Positions 40,601 to 49,316 of a stretch of 64,000 bases of DNA are shown here, one piece after another. The position numbers and the translations under genes are program-made. The stretch is from an uncultured Eubacteriales bacterium (lineage in GTDB: Bacteria; Bacillota; Clostridia; Oscillospirales; Acutalibacteraceae), in contig CAKSHH010000006.1 of the NCBI GenBank assembly GCA_934456435.1, forward strand, positions 62,001 through 126,000, written 5' to 3'. The notes beneath the pieces were generated by a model. The model made no database searches. It was given only the letters and a program-made list of their open reading frames with translations, and was not told the DNA's origin. Positions within the stretch are counted from its first letter, which is position 1, and each line of letters starts with the position of its first letter.

Positions 40601-41092
40601 TTAATCTTCCTTTCTTCTGATTCCTCTGACTATATCGTCAAGCACCTGTTCGGGCACGAAGTCGGAGACATCTCCGCCGAGCTCGCAAACCTGTTTTACA
40701 ATGCTGGACGATAAATACATATAATCTGCACCCGCAGTAACAAAAACCGTTTCAACATCGGGATTGAGCTGTTTGTTTGTCAGCGCCTGCTGAAATTCAT
40801 CCTCAAAATCGGACACAGCCCTCAGTCCCTTTACAATGGCATCGGCATTCTTGATCCTTGCGTATTCGGCAAGCAGGCCGTCGTAATAATCGACCTCAAC
40901 ATTTTCAAGATCGCCCACGCATCTTTCTATAAACTCAACGCGCTTTTTCGGAGCGAAACAGCCGACCGGCTTTTTGGGATTTATCATCACAACGACGATA
41001 ACTCTGTCAAAAAGCTTTGCCGCCCGACGGATAACGCTGAGGTGTCCTTTGGTTACCGGGTCAAAGCTGCCCGGACATATAGCAGTTCTCAT
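40601..41092 (-). CDS. coaD: Phosphopantetheine adenylyltransferase
   Basis: A 163-residue nucleotidyltransferase that joins ATP and 4'-phosphopantetheine in CoA synthesis. The T/HxGH motif is in CPGSFDPVTKGHLSVI (residues 5-20), followed by RAAKLFDRVIVVV, AIVKGLRAVSDFEDEFQQAL (about 83) and YLSSSIVKQV (about 125), all canonical. Its start overlaps the rsmD stop by one base, the usual rsmD-coaD pairing. Confidence 0.97.
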   Translation of the reverse strand: MRTAICPGSFDPVTKGHLSVIRRAAKLFDRVIVVVMINPKKPVGCFAPKKRVEFIERCVGDLENVEVDYYDGLLAEYARIKNADAIVKGLRAVSDFEDEFQQALTNKQLNPDVETVFVTAGADYMYLSSSIVKQVCELGGDVSDFVPEQVLDDIVRGIRRKED

Positions 41093-41640
41093 CAGCGTTC
41101 CCCCTCGCTCATACGGTAAACCGTAATGCCGATCTTTCCGTATTTATAGTCACGGTAAAGAGAGAAATCTCCGACCTTTTCGGGCATCTCCTCACCGTAA
41201 GGATGCTCGCATATTATCACACCGCCGTCATTCACGTTGCCGACAACATACGGCAGAGTTTCCTGAAGGATTCCCTTTGAATATGGAGGATCCATAAAAA
41301 CGATATCATATTTTTTCTTGTTTGTTCTGAGGAATGAAATTGCCTCTGTACGCAGCACCTCGGAGTTTTTCTCAAGGTGGGTCATGAGCAAATTCTTCTT
41401 GACTATATCAACGGACTCCGCGCTCATGTCTGTAAACGTTGCATAAGCGGCGCCCCTGCTGAGCGCCTCAATACCGAGCTGACCCGAACCGGCAAAAAGG
41501 TCAAGCACACGCCTGCCCCCGGTTTCAAACTGGATCATGCTGAATATTGCTTCCTTGACTCTGTCCGTCGTCGGGCGAACGTCCTCGCCCTCCAAAGTTC
41601 TGAGAACCCGTCCTCTTGCTGTTCCTGTGATTACACGCAC
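41092..41640 (-). CDS. rsmD: 16S rRNA (guanine(966)-N(2))-methyltransferase
   Basis: A 182-residue SAM-dependent methyltransferase. RVITGTARGRVL at the N-terminus, RPTTDRVKEAIFSMI (about 26), the SAM loop VLDLFAGSGQLGIEALSRGA (about 45) and the catalytic FMDPPYSKG (about 115) are all in place. It modifies G966 in 16S rRNA. It overlaps coaD by one base. Confidence 0.95.
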   Translation of the reverse strand: MRVITGTARGRVLRTLEGEDVRPTTDRVKEAIFSMIQFETGGRRVLDLFAGSGQLGIEALSRGAAYATFTDMSAESVDIVKKNLLMTHLEKNSEVLRTEAISFLRTNKKKYDIVFMDPPYSKGILQETLPYVVGNVNDGGVIICEHPYGEEMPEKVGDFSLYRDYKYGKIGITVYRMSEGER

Positions 41641-41690
41641 GGCGCAAGCTCTCCCTTCATAAAATTACTTATATTGTATTATCACATTTT

Positions 41691-43529
41691 TTAATGTGTG
41701 TTGTCAATATTTTTTCTGAAATAATCGTAAACTTTTTGAGCCGTCGCTCTGTTTATGCCCTCAACCTGACAAAGTTCGTCTATTTCCGCATTTTTTACCG
41801 CTGTCAGAGTCTTGAAATGCCTGAGAATTGCTTTCGCCTTTTTCTCTCCGATGCCGTCAATTTTTATCAGCGTTCCTCCGAGAGATGACTTTTGGTGCTT
41901 CGCTCTGTGGTAGCTTATTGCGAATCGGTGAACCTCCTCCTGAATCGTGGACACAAGCGTAAAAGCCTGACGTTTGGAGTTTATGGCAATCTCACCGCCG
42001 TTAGAGGCAATCGCCCTTGTTCTGTGGCTGTTGTCCTTAACCATACCGTAAACGGGAATATCGTAGCCGAAAGCCCTGACAATGGGAAGAACCGCATTGA
42101 CCTGACCCTGACCGCCGTCGAGAAGTATTAGGTCAGGCAGAACTCCGAAGCCCTCGCCGCTGTCCTTTTCCTCTTCGTACCTGTTAAGACGTCGCGAGAT
42201 TACCTCCGCCATTGAGCCGTAATCGTCCTGACCGTCAAAGCCCTTTATCGCAAACCTTCGGTAGGACTTTTTGTACGGCAAGCCGTTTTTGAAAACCACC
42301 ATACCTGCAACATTGTCGCTTCCTGCGGTATGTGAAATATCGTAGGATTCTATCATAACGGGCGGCTTCGGCAGATTAAGAAGCCTCGCAAGCTCGTCAA
42401 GCGCGGCAGTTGCCTTTGCATTTCTGCCCATGTTCAAAGCCAGCTTCTGCGCCGCGTTGTTCATACACATCGACATTATTTCAACCTGCCGTCCGCGCTG
42501 AGGCACATTTATCTCGACCTTGCGTCCTGCAGTCTCACTGAGCCATTGCAAAAGCAGATCCCTGTCGGCAACCTCACCGTCAACGGTGATAAACGGGGGA
42601 ACGTGCCTGTTCATTGAATAAAATCTTGTTATCAGCTCACGCCGAACCTCCGGCAAGCTGTCCGTTCTCTCAAACAGGAACCACTCGTTGTCCCTGAGCC
42701 TGCCGTCGTAAAACCGCAGAACGGAAAGGCAACATTTTTCCTCGGACTGCGCTATTGCAAAAACGTCCTGCTCCCTGACATCGGAACCGACGACCTTTTG
42801 CTTTTCGTTTACTTTTTTTATTGAGTTTATTCTGTCGCGCAGCTTTGCCGCACGTTCAAAATCCAGATTCTCCGCCGCAGTCTCCATCTGTTCGGTCAGC
42901 TCGGCAATTATCTTTGCGCTGTCGCCCTGAAGAAAATCAAGTGCCGCATTGACCGCCTCGTTATATTCCTTGCAGCTTATCTTCCCTGCACACGGTGCGG
43001 AGCATTGCTTGATGAAATAGTTAAGACACGGACGGCTTTTGCCTATCTCTTTCGGGAACGACTTTCCGCATTGCGGCAGCATAAATATTTTCAGAGCCTC
43101 GTCCACGGAATTTGAAACGCTGAAAGAGCTTGTATACGGTCCGATATATCTTGCGCCGTCGTCCGCCTTTTGCAGAACCGCGCTTATTTTCGGCCACGGT
43201 CCCTCGCTGACTCTTATATAGCTGTAGCCCTTGTCGTCCTTGAGCAGAATATTATATTTCGGCGAATACTGCTTAATGAGCGAACATTCCAGCACGAGAG
43301 CTTCAAACTCGCTGTCGCAGAGAATATAATCAAAATCAAAAACATTTTCAACCATCTTTCTGACCTTGATTGAGTGGTTGTGCTGAGAACCGAAATACTG
43401 GCTGACGCGGTTTTTCAGCTTCTTTGCCTTGCCGACGTAGATTATTTCACCCTTTGTGTTTTTCATCAGGTACACGCCCGGCGTCAGCGGAAGCGACATC
43501 GCCTTTTTTCTCAATTCATGAATGTCCAC
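41691..43529 (-). CDS. uvrC: UvrABC system protein C
   Basis: A 612-residue excision nuclease subunit making the dual incisions in nucleotide excision repair. The GIY-YIG domain is PGVYLMKNTKGEIIYVGKAK (about 16-35); a UVR (UvrB-binding) helix pair lies at ENLDFERAAKLRDRINSI (about 205); the C-terminal RNase H-like endonuclease has ESYDISHTAGSDNVAGMVVF (about 390) and LILLDGGQGQVNAVLP (about 470); an HhH pair closes it (IDGIGEKKAKAILRHF). GTG 43529 gives an 8-base spacing from GAGG. No LexA box is visible upstream. Confidence 0.96.
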   Translation of the reverse strand: MDIHELRKKAMSLPLTPGVYLMKNTKGEIIYVGKAKKLKNRVSQYFGSQHNHSIKVRKMVENVFDFDYILCDSEFEALVLECSLIKQYSPKYNILLKDDKGYSYIRVSEGPWPKISAVLQKADDGARYIGPYTSSFSVSNSVDEALKIFMLPQCGKSFPKEIGKSRPCLNYFIKQCSAPCAGKISCKEYNEAVNAALDFLQGDSAKIIAELTEQMETAAENLDFERAAKLRDRINSIKKVNEKQKVVGSDVREQDVFAIAQSEEKCCLSVLRFYDGRLRDNEWFLFERTDSLPEVRRELITRFYSMNRHVPPFITVDGEVADRDLLLQWLSETAGRKVEINVPQRGRQVEIMSMCMNNAAQKLALNMGRNAKATAALDELARLLNLPKPPVMIESYDISHTAGSDNVAGMVVFKNGLPYKKSYRRFAIKGFDGQDDYGSMAEVISRRLNRYEEEKDSGEGFGVLPDLILLDGGQGQVNAVLPIVRAFGYDIPVYGMVKDNSHRTRAIASNGGEIAINSKRQAFTLVSTIQEEVHRFAISYHRAKHQKSSLGGTLIKIDGIGEKKAKAILRHFKTLTAVKNAEIDELCQVEGINRATAQKVYDYFRKNIDNTH

Positions 43530-43616
43530 GGTATTCACCTCGATTCTGTGTATGCTGGGAATAAAAATCTAATCGTAGGGCACGATGCCCACATCACATC
43601 GAAGAGTTAGCAGGAA

Positions 43617-43765
43617 TTTTGCTTGGCTCCCATGTAGGGGAGCTGGCACGACCTTGTGTCGTGGCTGAGGGGTTTTCTTAAAATTCTGATGAAACTAAAT
43701 TTAACCCCTCCGACTTCGGCGCAAACCGCCGAAGCCACCTCCCCTAAAGGGGCGGCATTAAGTTT
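43617..43765. mobile_element. MITE-like cruciform intergenic element
   Basis: Outer arms AGGGGAGCTGGC (from 43635) and GCCACCTCCCCT (to 43746), inner arms GAGGGGTT and AACCCCTC, and two terminal hairpins (GGCACGA..TCGTGGC and CTTCGGCG..CGCCGAAG) form a nested cruciform without coding capacity. This matches the appearance of the non-coding palindromic repeats scattered through gut Firmicute genomes. A GGGCACGATGCCCACATC motif just upstream (43578) recurs in part near 25208. No gene is present in 43530-43946. Confidence 0.6.
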
Positions 43766-43903
43766 GCAGAAGATAATATCTTTCTTCTGTCTTTTGTACA
43801 TATTGTTATAAAATATGCACCCTTTGAAGAGTAATCATATCCCATTAAACGCATCTTTTTTCTTTGAGGCAAACTACTCATCAAATAATCCCCCATAAAT
43901 TCA

Positions 43904-43934
43904 AAAACTGCCGCATCGTTCAATGCGGCAGTTT
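43904..43934 (-). terminator. Terminator of the HPr-like gene
   Basis: On the complement strand AAAACTGCCGCAT and ATGCGGCAGTTTT pair around a 6-base loop; the second arm ends in a T-run. It lies 12 bases past the gene's stop. Confidence 0.8.
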
Positions 43935-43946
43935 TATCGTTCGGAC

Positions 43947-44210
43947 TTATACGGCAAATCCTGAATTTACAAGCTTTACAAGCTCGTCAACAGCCTGTTC
44001 CTCATCAGGACCCGCAGCGATCACCTTAATTGTTGTGCCGCCGTCAATACCGAGGGAGAGTACACCGAGCAAGCTCTTTGCATTTACTCGTCTCTCTTCC
44101 TTCTCGATCCAGATGGAAGACTTGAAGCAATTTGCCTTCTGAATAAAAAATGTTGCAGGACGGGCGCTGAGGCCTACCTGATTCTGAACTGTAACGTCTT
44201 TCTCACACAT
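43947..44210 (-). CDS. HPr-family protein lacking the active-site histidine (Crh-like)
   Basis: An 87-residue HPr homologue. The usual active-site sequence G-L-H-A-R-P reads VGLSARPATFF here: the phosphorylated His15 is Ser (codon AGC). The regulatory Ser46 site is kept in NAKSLLGVLSLGI. Bacillus Crh has the same logic (Gln instead of His15, Ser46 kept) and acts only in CcpA-dependent catabolite repression. This protein therefore probably cannot pass phosphate to PTS enzymes but may be phosphorylated on Ser46 by HPr kinase. It is a single-gene unit with its own terminator. No other PTS gene is in the window. Confidence 0.85.
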   Translation of the reverse strand: MCEKDVTVQNQVGLSARPATFFIQKANCFKSSIWIEKEERRVNAKSLLGVLSLGIDGGTTIKVIAAGPDEEQAVDELVKLVNSGFAV

Positions 44211-44416
44211 AATTGATATCTCCTAAATTCAAATAAAATACAGAGCTGTTTATTCAGTCTTTCATACAACAGTTATTATATCACAAAAGTTTTCAACGTC
44301 AACAAATAAAATCGACTTTAAAATTATTTCAGCTTGTATTCCAAATGTGAGGTTTTCTGCAAGTTTATGTTTGTGCAATTTGCATACGAACAATATAGAC
44401 TTTTAATGCATATTGA

Positions 44417-45157
44417 CTATTTTTTTTGTTCATTGTCCAACGATTGGAGAAATTTCAAGTCTTTTCCGCTTAATTCGGCTTTTTCCAGCAGGTCGGGTCT
44501 GCGCTCCTTTGTACGCGCGAGCGACTGCTCTCTGCGCCACTTCATAATATTGGCATGGTGACCCGTAAGCAGAACGTCCGGAACGGTCTTTCCATGCCAT
44601 TCATACGGTCTTGTGTACTGCGGATATTCGAGCAGGCCGTTATAGTGGCTCTCCTCCTCAAACGCCTCATCGCTTGCAAGCACTCCGGGCAGCATTCTCG
44701 TAATGCTGTCGGCAAGGACAAGCGCAGGAAGCTCTCCGCCGGTCAGAACATAATCGCCGATTGAGATTTCCTCGTCAACAAGCTCCTCAATTACACGCTC
44801 GTCAACGCCCTCATAGTGTCCGCAGAGAATGGCAATGTTGTCCATCTTCGCAAGCTCCTTAACCCTCTGCTGGTCAAGAGTTTTTCCCTGCGGTGACATA
44901 TATATCAGGTGCGGACGTTTGCCGATTTCCTTTTCAAGAGCGCAAAAGCAGTCATAAATCGGCTGACCCTGCATTATCATACCCGTTCCGCCGCCGTAGG
45001 TCGTGTCGTCGACCCGACGGTGCTTGTCCGTTGAAAAATCGCGGATATTAACGCAGTTTATCTCAACCAGTCCCGCCTCCCTTGAACGGCCTATTATGCT
45101 CTCGTCAAGCACTCTTCCGCACATTTCCGGGAACAGCGTCATAATGTCAATTCTCAT
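44417..45157 (-). CDS. trmD: tRNA (guanine(37)-N(1))-methyltransferase
   Basis: A 246-residue SPOUT methyltransferase that methylates G37 in the anticodon loop. RIDIMTLFPEM opens the protein; YGGGTGMIMQGQPIYD (about 60), LCGHYEGVDERV (about 110) and ISIGDYVLTGGELPALVLADSI (about 130) form the trefoil knot and SAM site. ATG 45157 is chosen, overlapping the end of rimM by 11 bases. This is the standard rimM-trmD order; rpsP and rplS, common neighbours, are not here. Confidence 0.96.
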   Translation of the reverse strand: MRIDIMTLFPEMCGRVLDESIIGRSREAGLVEINCVNIRDFSTDKHRRVDDTTYGGGTGMIMQGQPIYDCFCALEKEIGKRPHLIYMSPQGKTLDQQRVKELAKMDNIAILCGHYEGVDERVIEELVDEEISIGDYVLTGGELPALVLADSITRMLPGVLASDEAFEEESHYNGLLEYPQYTRPYEWHGKTVPDVLLTGHHANIMKWRREQSLARTKERRPDLLEKAELSGKDLKFLQSLDNEQKK

Positions 45158-45668
45158 CGTCAAAAATACCTTTCATCGGTCTTATCAGCACCCTGTTTTC
45201 TTCCACATTCGTGTCAATCACAACGCTCGGAATCGCAGGAATAAGATATTCCTTTCCGTCGTCCGACTTGATGTGCCAAACGTCATTCGCACCCGTTTCG
45301 CTGACATCGGAAATTTTGCCGTACCGCTTGCCCTCATCGTCGGCGTCAAAAACGTCACAGCCGACAAGCTCCTCGATGAAATAAACTCCGTCGGCAAGCT
45401 TTGCGTCCGATCGGCGCATATAAAGCCGCTTGTTTCTCATTGCCGACGCGGCTTCAACGGTGTCGATACCATCAAGCTTCATCAGCACGACATTTCCGTG
45501 CGGACGCGAGGAAACAACCTTAACGCTGTTCTTCCCCTCGCTGTCGTAATATAAGGTTTTGAACTGCTTGAGGAACTCAGGAGAATCCGCCCACGGATTG
45601 ACGCGCAGTTCGCCGCGCACGCCGTGAGTTCCTACAATTTGACCGACTGCAAGAAAATTCTTTATCAT
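45147..45668 (-). CDS. rimM: Ribosome maturation factor RimM
   Basis: A 173-residue protein with the RimM opening FLAVGQIVGTHGVRGELRV and a PRC-barrel C-domain (LVGCDVFDADDEGKRYGKISDV, about 95; LIPAIPSVVIDTNVEENRV, about 140). It binds ribosomal protein S19 and helps 30S maturation. It overlaps trmD and starts 4 bases after the alpha-galactosidase stop. Confidence 0.94.
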   Translation of the reverse strand: MIKNFLAVGQIVGTHGVRGELRVNPWADSPEFLKQFKTLYYDSEGKNSVKVVSSRPHGNVVLMKLDGIDTVEAASAMRNKRLYMRRSDAKLADGVYFIEELVGCDVFDADDEGKRYGKISDVSETGANDVWHIKSDDGKEYLIPAIPSVVIDTNVEENRVLIRPMKGIFDDEN

Positions 45669-45672
45669 AAAA

Positions 45673-47850
45673 TCACTTAACCTCTGTGAAATATCTTACG
45701 AAGCTTCTGCCTGCGCTCAGAGTACCGTCCGTGAGGTTGATACCTGCGTTCATGAGCAATGCGCCCGAATAGATCTCGCCGTCTGTTTCGTCACGATAGT
45801 ATTTATCGGGATCGAGACCTTTCATCTTGATAAGCAGGAAATCGTGCGGTGCCCTGTTCTTGATAACAACGGTCAGCAAGGCTTCACTCTTGTCCTTGGC
45901 AACGTGCTCCCACGCACATTTGAACTCGTCATCGGTCGGCGCAATAATTCTGTAAAGGTCACCGAAATGGATAACGTTGTAGAATCTGTGGTAATCCTTG
46001 ACCTGCTCCTTTACCTTTGCCTTGTCCTCGTCGGACATCTCCTTGGGATCAAGCTCATAGCCGAACGTGCCTGCCATTGCAACAGCTGCCTTTGTCTCAA
46101 TACCCGTTCTGTCGCAGGCGGAAACGTGAGCGCCCATGCTTGACGCAGGATAGCACATTGATGTGCCGAATTGGATAGTCAGTCTCTCAATCGGGTCGGT
46201 ATTGTCCGAAGCCCATGTCTGCGGCATATAGTAAAGCATACCGGCGTCAAATCGTCCGCCGCCGCCCGCACAGCTTTCAAAGAGAATGTGCGGAAATGCG
46301 CTTGTTATTCTGTCCATAAGCTCGTAAGTGCCGAGAATGAAGCGGTGGAAAAATTCCTTTGAATGACGTGCATCAAGAAGCATTGAAGCAGGCTCGGTTA
46401 TGGCGCGGTTGTAGTCCCACTTGAGATATGCAATATTGTTCTTGGAGAGAACATCATACATCTGATTGAAAATACAGTCACGAACGTCCTGCCTTGTCAT
46501 ATCAATAACATACTGCCAACGCGCGGGAGACTTGTCTCTGCCCTCAACGTGAACGCACCAGTCGGGGTGAGCCCTGTAAAGCTCCGAATCCTCGGAAATC
46601 ATCTCCGGCTCATACCATATACCGAACTGAACACCCTCCGCGTTTACCCTTTCGATAAGCTTGCCGAGACCGCCCTTGAGTTTACTCTCATTGACAAACC
46701 AATCGCCGAGAGATGAATTATCACTGTCTCGGTGACCGAACCAGCCGTCGTCCATAACGAGCAGTTCAATTCCGAGCTCCTTGGCTTCCTTAGCATAGCG
46801 GACTAAGGTCTCCTGGTCAAAATCAAAGCCCGAACCCTCCCAGCTATTGATAAGAAGCGGTCGCTTTTTATTTTTCCATTCACCTCGGATGAGGTTGTTG
46901 TTGTAAAGATCGTGGAATGTGCGGCTCATCTTGCCCATACCGCTGTCGGAATAAACCATTACGACCTCAGGGCTCTGGAACTCGTCGCCCGGCTCAACTA
47001 CCCATGTGAAGTCGATCGGGTTGATTCCCATTACAAGGCGCGTGCAGTCAAGGTAATCCGTTTCGATATCTGCCGCAAAGTTGCCACTGTAAACAAGATT
47101 GAAGCCGAAAGCATCGCCGAAGTCCTCGCCGCCCTTGTCGTCAACGAGGGCAACAAACGGGTTGTGATTGTGGCTTGAAGAGCCTCTCTTGCTGGCAACG
47201 GACTGTATACCGTGAGCAAGGTGGCGCGTTATAACTCTTCTCTCTCGTGACCATACGCCCGAAAGATTTATCATATTATAATCCATCGACGGGAAATTCA
47301 CGCAGCAGCTTGCAATTTTTTCAATTTCAAAGGTTTCTTTGCCCGTATTCTCTACCTTGACGCTCTCGGTGATAACGCTGTAATTTGCAAACGCCGTGTA
47401 GTAAAGCGTTACCTTTGCGCCCGTGAAGCTGTCAATCGTGATAAGCTCAAGCGTCTGAGCCTCGCTGTCGTCGTTGCAGTAGGTTGCAGGAAGTCCCTTT
47501 AGCTTCGGTTTGCCGTTATAGATCTTATGGTTAAGGTAACGGATGTCCGTTGTGGTTCTGCCCATTGAATCCTTTATTGAAAGCGCGGCAAGTCTGTAAT
47601 CGCCCGATCCGTTGCAGGAATACTCCATCGGCTGAACATCGAGAGAAAATTTGTAATCGTCAACATTGACGTTCTTCGGCGATATCGTCGCAAAATAGCC
47701 TCTGAACGGCAAATTGAGAAGATTATCGTCGGGAATCTTCTTGCCGTAATAGAGGTGCACGAGGAAGCCGTCACGCACTCCGATAGCATAGGTCGAATCA
47801 AGTGTATCAAGCTTAAATATTTTTCTCTGTTCGTTATATGTTACGGGCAT
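45673..47850 (-). CDS. Alpha-galactosidase, GH36
   Basis: A 725-residue GH36 enzyme, the normal length. A large N-terminal beta-domain precedes the barrel; LLINSWEGSGFDFDQETLV (about 330), LLVMDDGWFGHRDSDN (about 358), YLKWDYNR with the nucleophile Asp near 470 and ASDNTDPIERL with the acid/base Asp near 540 mark the active site. GGGGRFDAGMLYY binds substrate. No signal peptide: it acts on raffinose-type oligosaccharides after uptake. GAGG precedes ATG 47850. It reads toward rimM-trmD with a 4-base gap, an unusual operon partner. Confidence 0.94.
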   Translation of the reverse strand: MPVTYNEQRKIFKLDTLDSTYAIGVRDGFLVHLYYGKKIPDDNLLNLPFRGYFATISPKNVNVDDYKFSLDVQPMEYSCNGSGDYRLAALSIKDSMGRTTTDIRYLNHKIYNGKPKLKGLPATYCNDDSEAQTLELITIDSFTGAKVTLYYTAFANYSVITESVKVENTGKETFEIEKIASCCVNFPSMDYNMINLSGVWSRERRVITRHLAHGIQSVASKRGSSSHNHNPFVALVDDKGGEDFGDAFGFNLVYSGNFAADIETDYLDCTRLVMGINPIDFTWVVEPGDEFQSPEVVMVYSDSGMGKMSRTFHDLYNNNLIRGEWKNKKRPLLINSWEGSGFDFDQETLVRYAKEAKELGIELLVMDDGWFGHRDSDNSSLGDWFVNESKLKGGLGKLIERVNAEGVQFGIWYEPEMISEDSELYRAHPDWCVHVEGRDKSPARWQYVIDMTRQDVRDCIFNQMYDVLSKNNIAYLKWDYNRAITEPASMLLDARHSKEFFHRFILGTYELMDRITSAFPHILFESCAGGGGRFDAGMLYYMPQTWASDNTDPIERLTIQFGTSMCYPASSMGAHVSACDRTGIETKAAVAMAGTFGYELDPKEMSDEDKAKVKEQVKDYHRFYNVIHFGDLYRIIAPTDDEFKCAWEHVAKDKSEALLTVVIKNRAPHDFLLIKMKGLDPDKYYRDETDGEIYSGALLMNAGINLTDGTLSAGRSFVRYFTEVK

Positions 47851-47920
47851 ATAAAAACCTCACTTTTCTTATTTTCAATTATTTTAACATATCAACATCT
47901 CAAGGTCAACAATTTTGCGA

Positions 47921-47949
47921 TTGACAAACCCGTCTTATTACTATAAAAT
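47921..47949 (+). promoter_or_regulatory. radC promoter
   Basis: TTGACA (47921-47926), a 17-base spacer and TAAAAT (47944-47949), 19 bases before the start codon. Confidence 0.6.
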
Positions 47950-47968
47950 TTTAAAGAGGTGTTTGGCT

Positions 47969-48664
47969 ATGGAAAACAAGAATATACACAAGGACCACAG
48001 AAAACGTGTGCGTGAAATGTATCTGAAAAACGGTATTGACGCAATGCCCGACCACAACATTCTTGAGCTTCTGCTCTTCTACGGTATTCCGTACCGCGAC
48101 ACCAACCCGATTGCCCACGAGCTGATTGAAAAGTATCACGACCTCAACGGTGTGCTTGATGCACCCGTCCGTGAGCTTGTGAAGACGGACGGCATAGGTG
48201 AAAACACCGCGATGCTCATAAAGCTTATCCGCGATATATGTTCAAAATACTACGACAACGCGGTGAACAGCAAGGTCAATCTTGCATCGGGCGAAAGACT
48301 CTACGACTTCATCAAAATGAAATACCTCGGCGAGCCGCGCGAAATTGTTTATATGCTTTCGCTTGACTCCCACGGCAGGCTCAAGCATTGCATTAAGGTT
48401 GCCGACGGCACACCGACAAGCGCAGTCGCCGACAACAGAAGCCTGGTTGAGCTTGCGCTGAGGTTCGACGTCACCAACGCAGTCATAGCCCACAACCACC
48501 CGAACGGTTTTGCCACTCCGTCGCAGGCGGACATCAGCGCAACGCAGACAATCGCAGGGCTGTTCAAAACCGTAAACATAAACTTCATTGACCATGTCAT
48601 TGTTGCCGAGGATGAGATTTTCTCCTTTGCAATGAGCAAGAAATACTCGTCATACCTCGGATAA
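47969..48664 (+). CDS. radC: RadC/JAB-domain protein
   Basis: A 231-residue protein. The N-terminal helix-hairpin-helix part (LIEKYHDLNGVLDAPVRELV) is followed by the MPN/JAB metalloprotease-like domain with VIAHNHPNGFATPSQADISA (about 170), the H-x-H-P-x-G-x6-S-x2-D zinc motif. RadC was once linked to DNA repair; its true role is unknown, and JAB domains usually cleave isopeptide-like bonds. ATG 47969 follows AAAGAGGTG. It is monocistronic with a terminator at 48680. Confidence 0.93.
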   Translation: MENKNIHKDHRKRVREMYLKNGIDAMPDHNILELLLFYGIPYRDTNPIAHELIEKYHDLNGVLDAPVRELVKTDGIGENTAMLIKLIRDICSKYYDNAVNSKVNLASGERLYDFIKMKYLGEPREIVYMLSLDSHGRLKHCIKVADGTPTSAVADNRSLVELALRFDVTNAVIAHNHPNGFATPSQADISATQTIAGLFKTVNINFIDHVIVAEDEIFSFAMSKKYSSYLG

Positions 48665-48679
48665 AATTAACCGTACTTT

Positions 48680-48713
48680 CGGGACTGTCACAGACGCGGC
48701 AGTCCCGATTTTT
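48680..48713 (+). terminator. radC terminator
   Basis: CGGGACTG and CAGTCCCG form the stem, followed by ATTTTT. Confidence 0.8.
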
Positions 48714-48797
48714 CTGCAAAAAATTTTAATTATTCTGCGGCATGATATGAGCATATACAAATAAATTAAGGCAAATCGGAAGCCACAATATTTATGC

Positions 48798-48843
48798 TTG
48801 ACTTATTATTCGCCGTGATGTATAATATAGTCCGATTTCGGAC
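48798..48843 (+). promoter_or_regulatory. marR-MATE promoter with palindromic operator
   Basis: TTGACT (48798-48803), a 17-base spacer and TATAAT (48821-48826). The perfect palindrome GTCCGA-TT-TCGGAC (48830-48843) covers the transcription start and is a likely autorepression site for the MarR protein. Confidence 0.65.
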
Positions 48844-48858
48844 GAATGGAGAATTAAA

Positions 48859-49305
48859 ATGAATACCGAGGCAAGAATAAAACTGATAAAATACAACAAC
48901 AGCATCAAGTCCATTGACAAGACCTACCGCAGTATCGCAAAGCTTTTCGGAATGGGCGAATGTGCATTTTGGATCATTTACACGCTGCGAATGGAACCGT
49001 CACCGCTGACACAGCGCGATATATGCGATTTGCAGTACCAACCCAAGCAAACGGTCAGCTCGGCACTTCAAAAAATGGAATCCGAGGGACTGATAGCCTT
49101 TTCGCAGGGCGACGACCGCAGGAACAAATATGTTTCCCTGACCGAGAAAGGTATTCGGCTTGCGCAGAAAACGGTTGACAAGTTCTGCGACGCGGAGGCC
49201 GCCGCACTTTTGCGTATGAGCGGCAAGGAACAGGAACAGCTCAATCTTTTGCTTTCAAAATACAACAAGCTTTTAAACGATGAAATTGAGACAATAAAAA
49301 TTTGA
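48859..49305 (+). CDS. MarR-family transcriptional regulator
   Basis: A 148-residue winged-helix protein. LTQRDICDLQYQPKQTVSSALQ is the recognition helix-turn-helix (about 48-70) and GLIAFSQGDDRRNKYVSLTEKG (about 78-99) the wing with the D-x-R-R motif. It should repress the efflux gene 11 bases downstream and itself through the palindrome in its promoter. A small lipophilic compound is the usual inducer. Confidence 0.93.
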   Translation: MNTEARIKLIKYNNSIKSIDKTYRSIAKLFGMGECAFWIIYTLRMEPSPLTQRDICDLQYQPKQTVSSALQKMESEGLIAFSQGDDRRNKYVSLTEKGIRLAQKTVDKFCDAEAAALLRMSGKEQEQLNLLLSKYNKLLNDEIETIKI

Positions 49306-49316
49306 GGTAAATAATT

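Noticed and set aside
43530..43616. LexA box for uvrC
   Set aside because: No GAAC-N4-GTTC palindrome found upstream; uvrC was not called SOS-controlled here.
43607..43801. 64-codon ORF on the - strand in the MITE-like element
   Set aside because: It reads through nested inverted repeats and shows no protein features.
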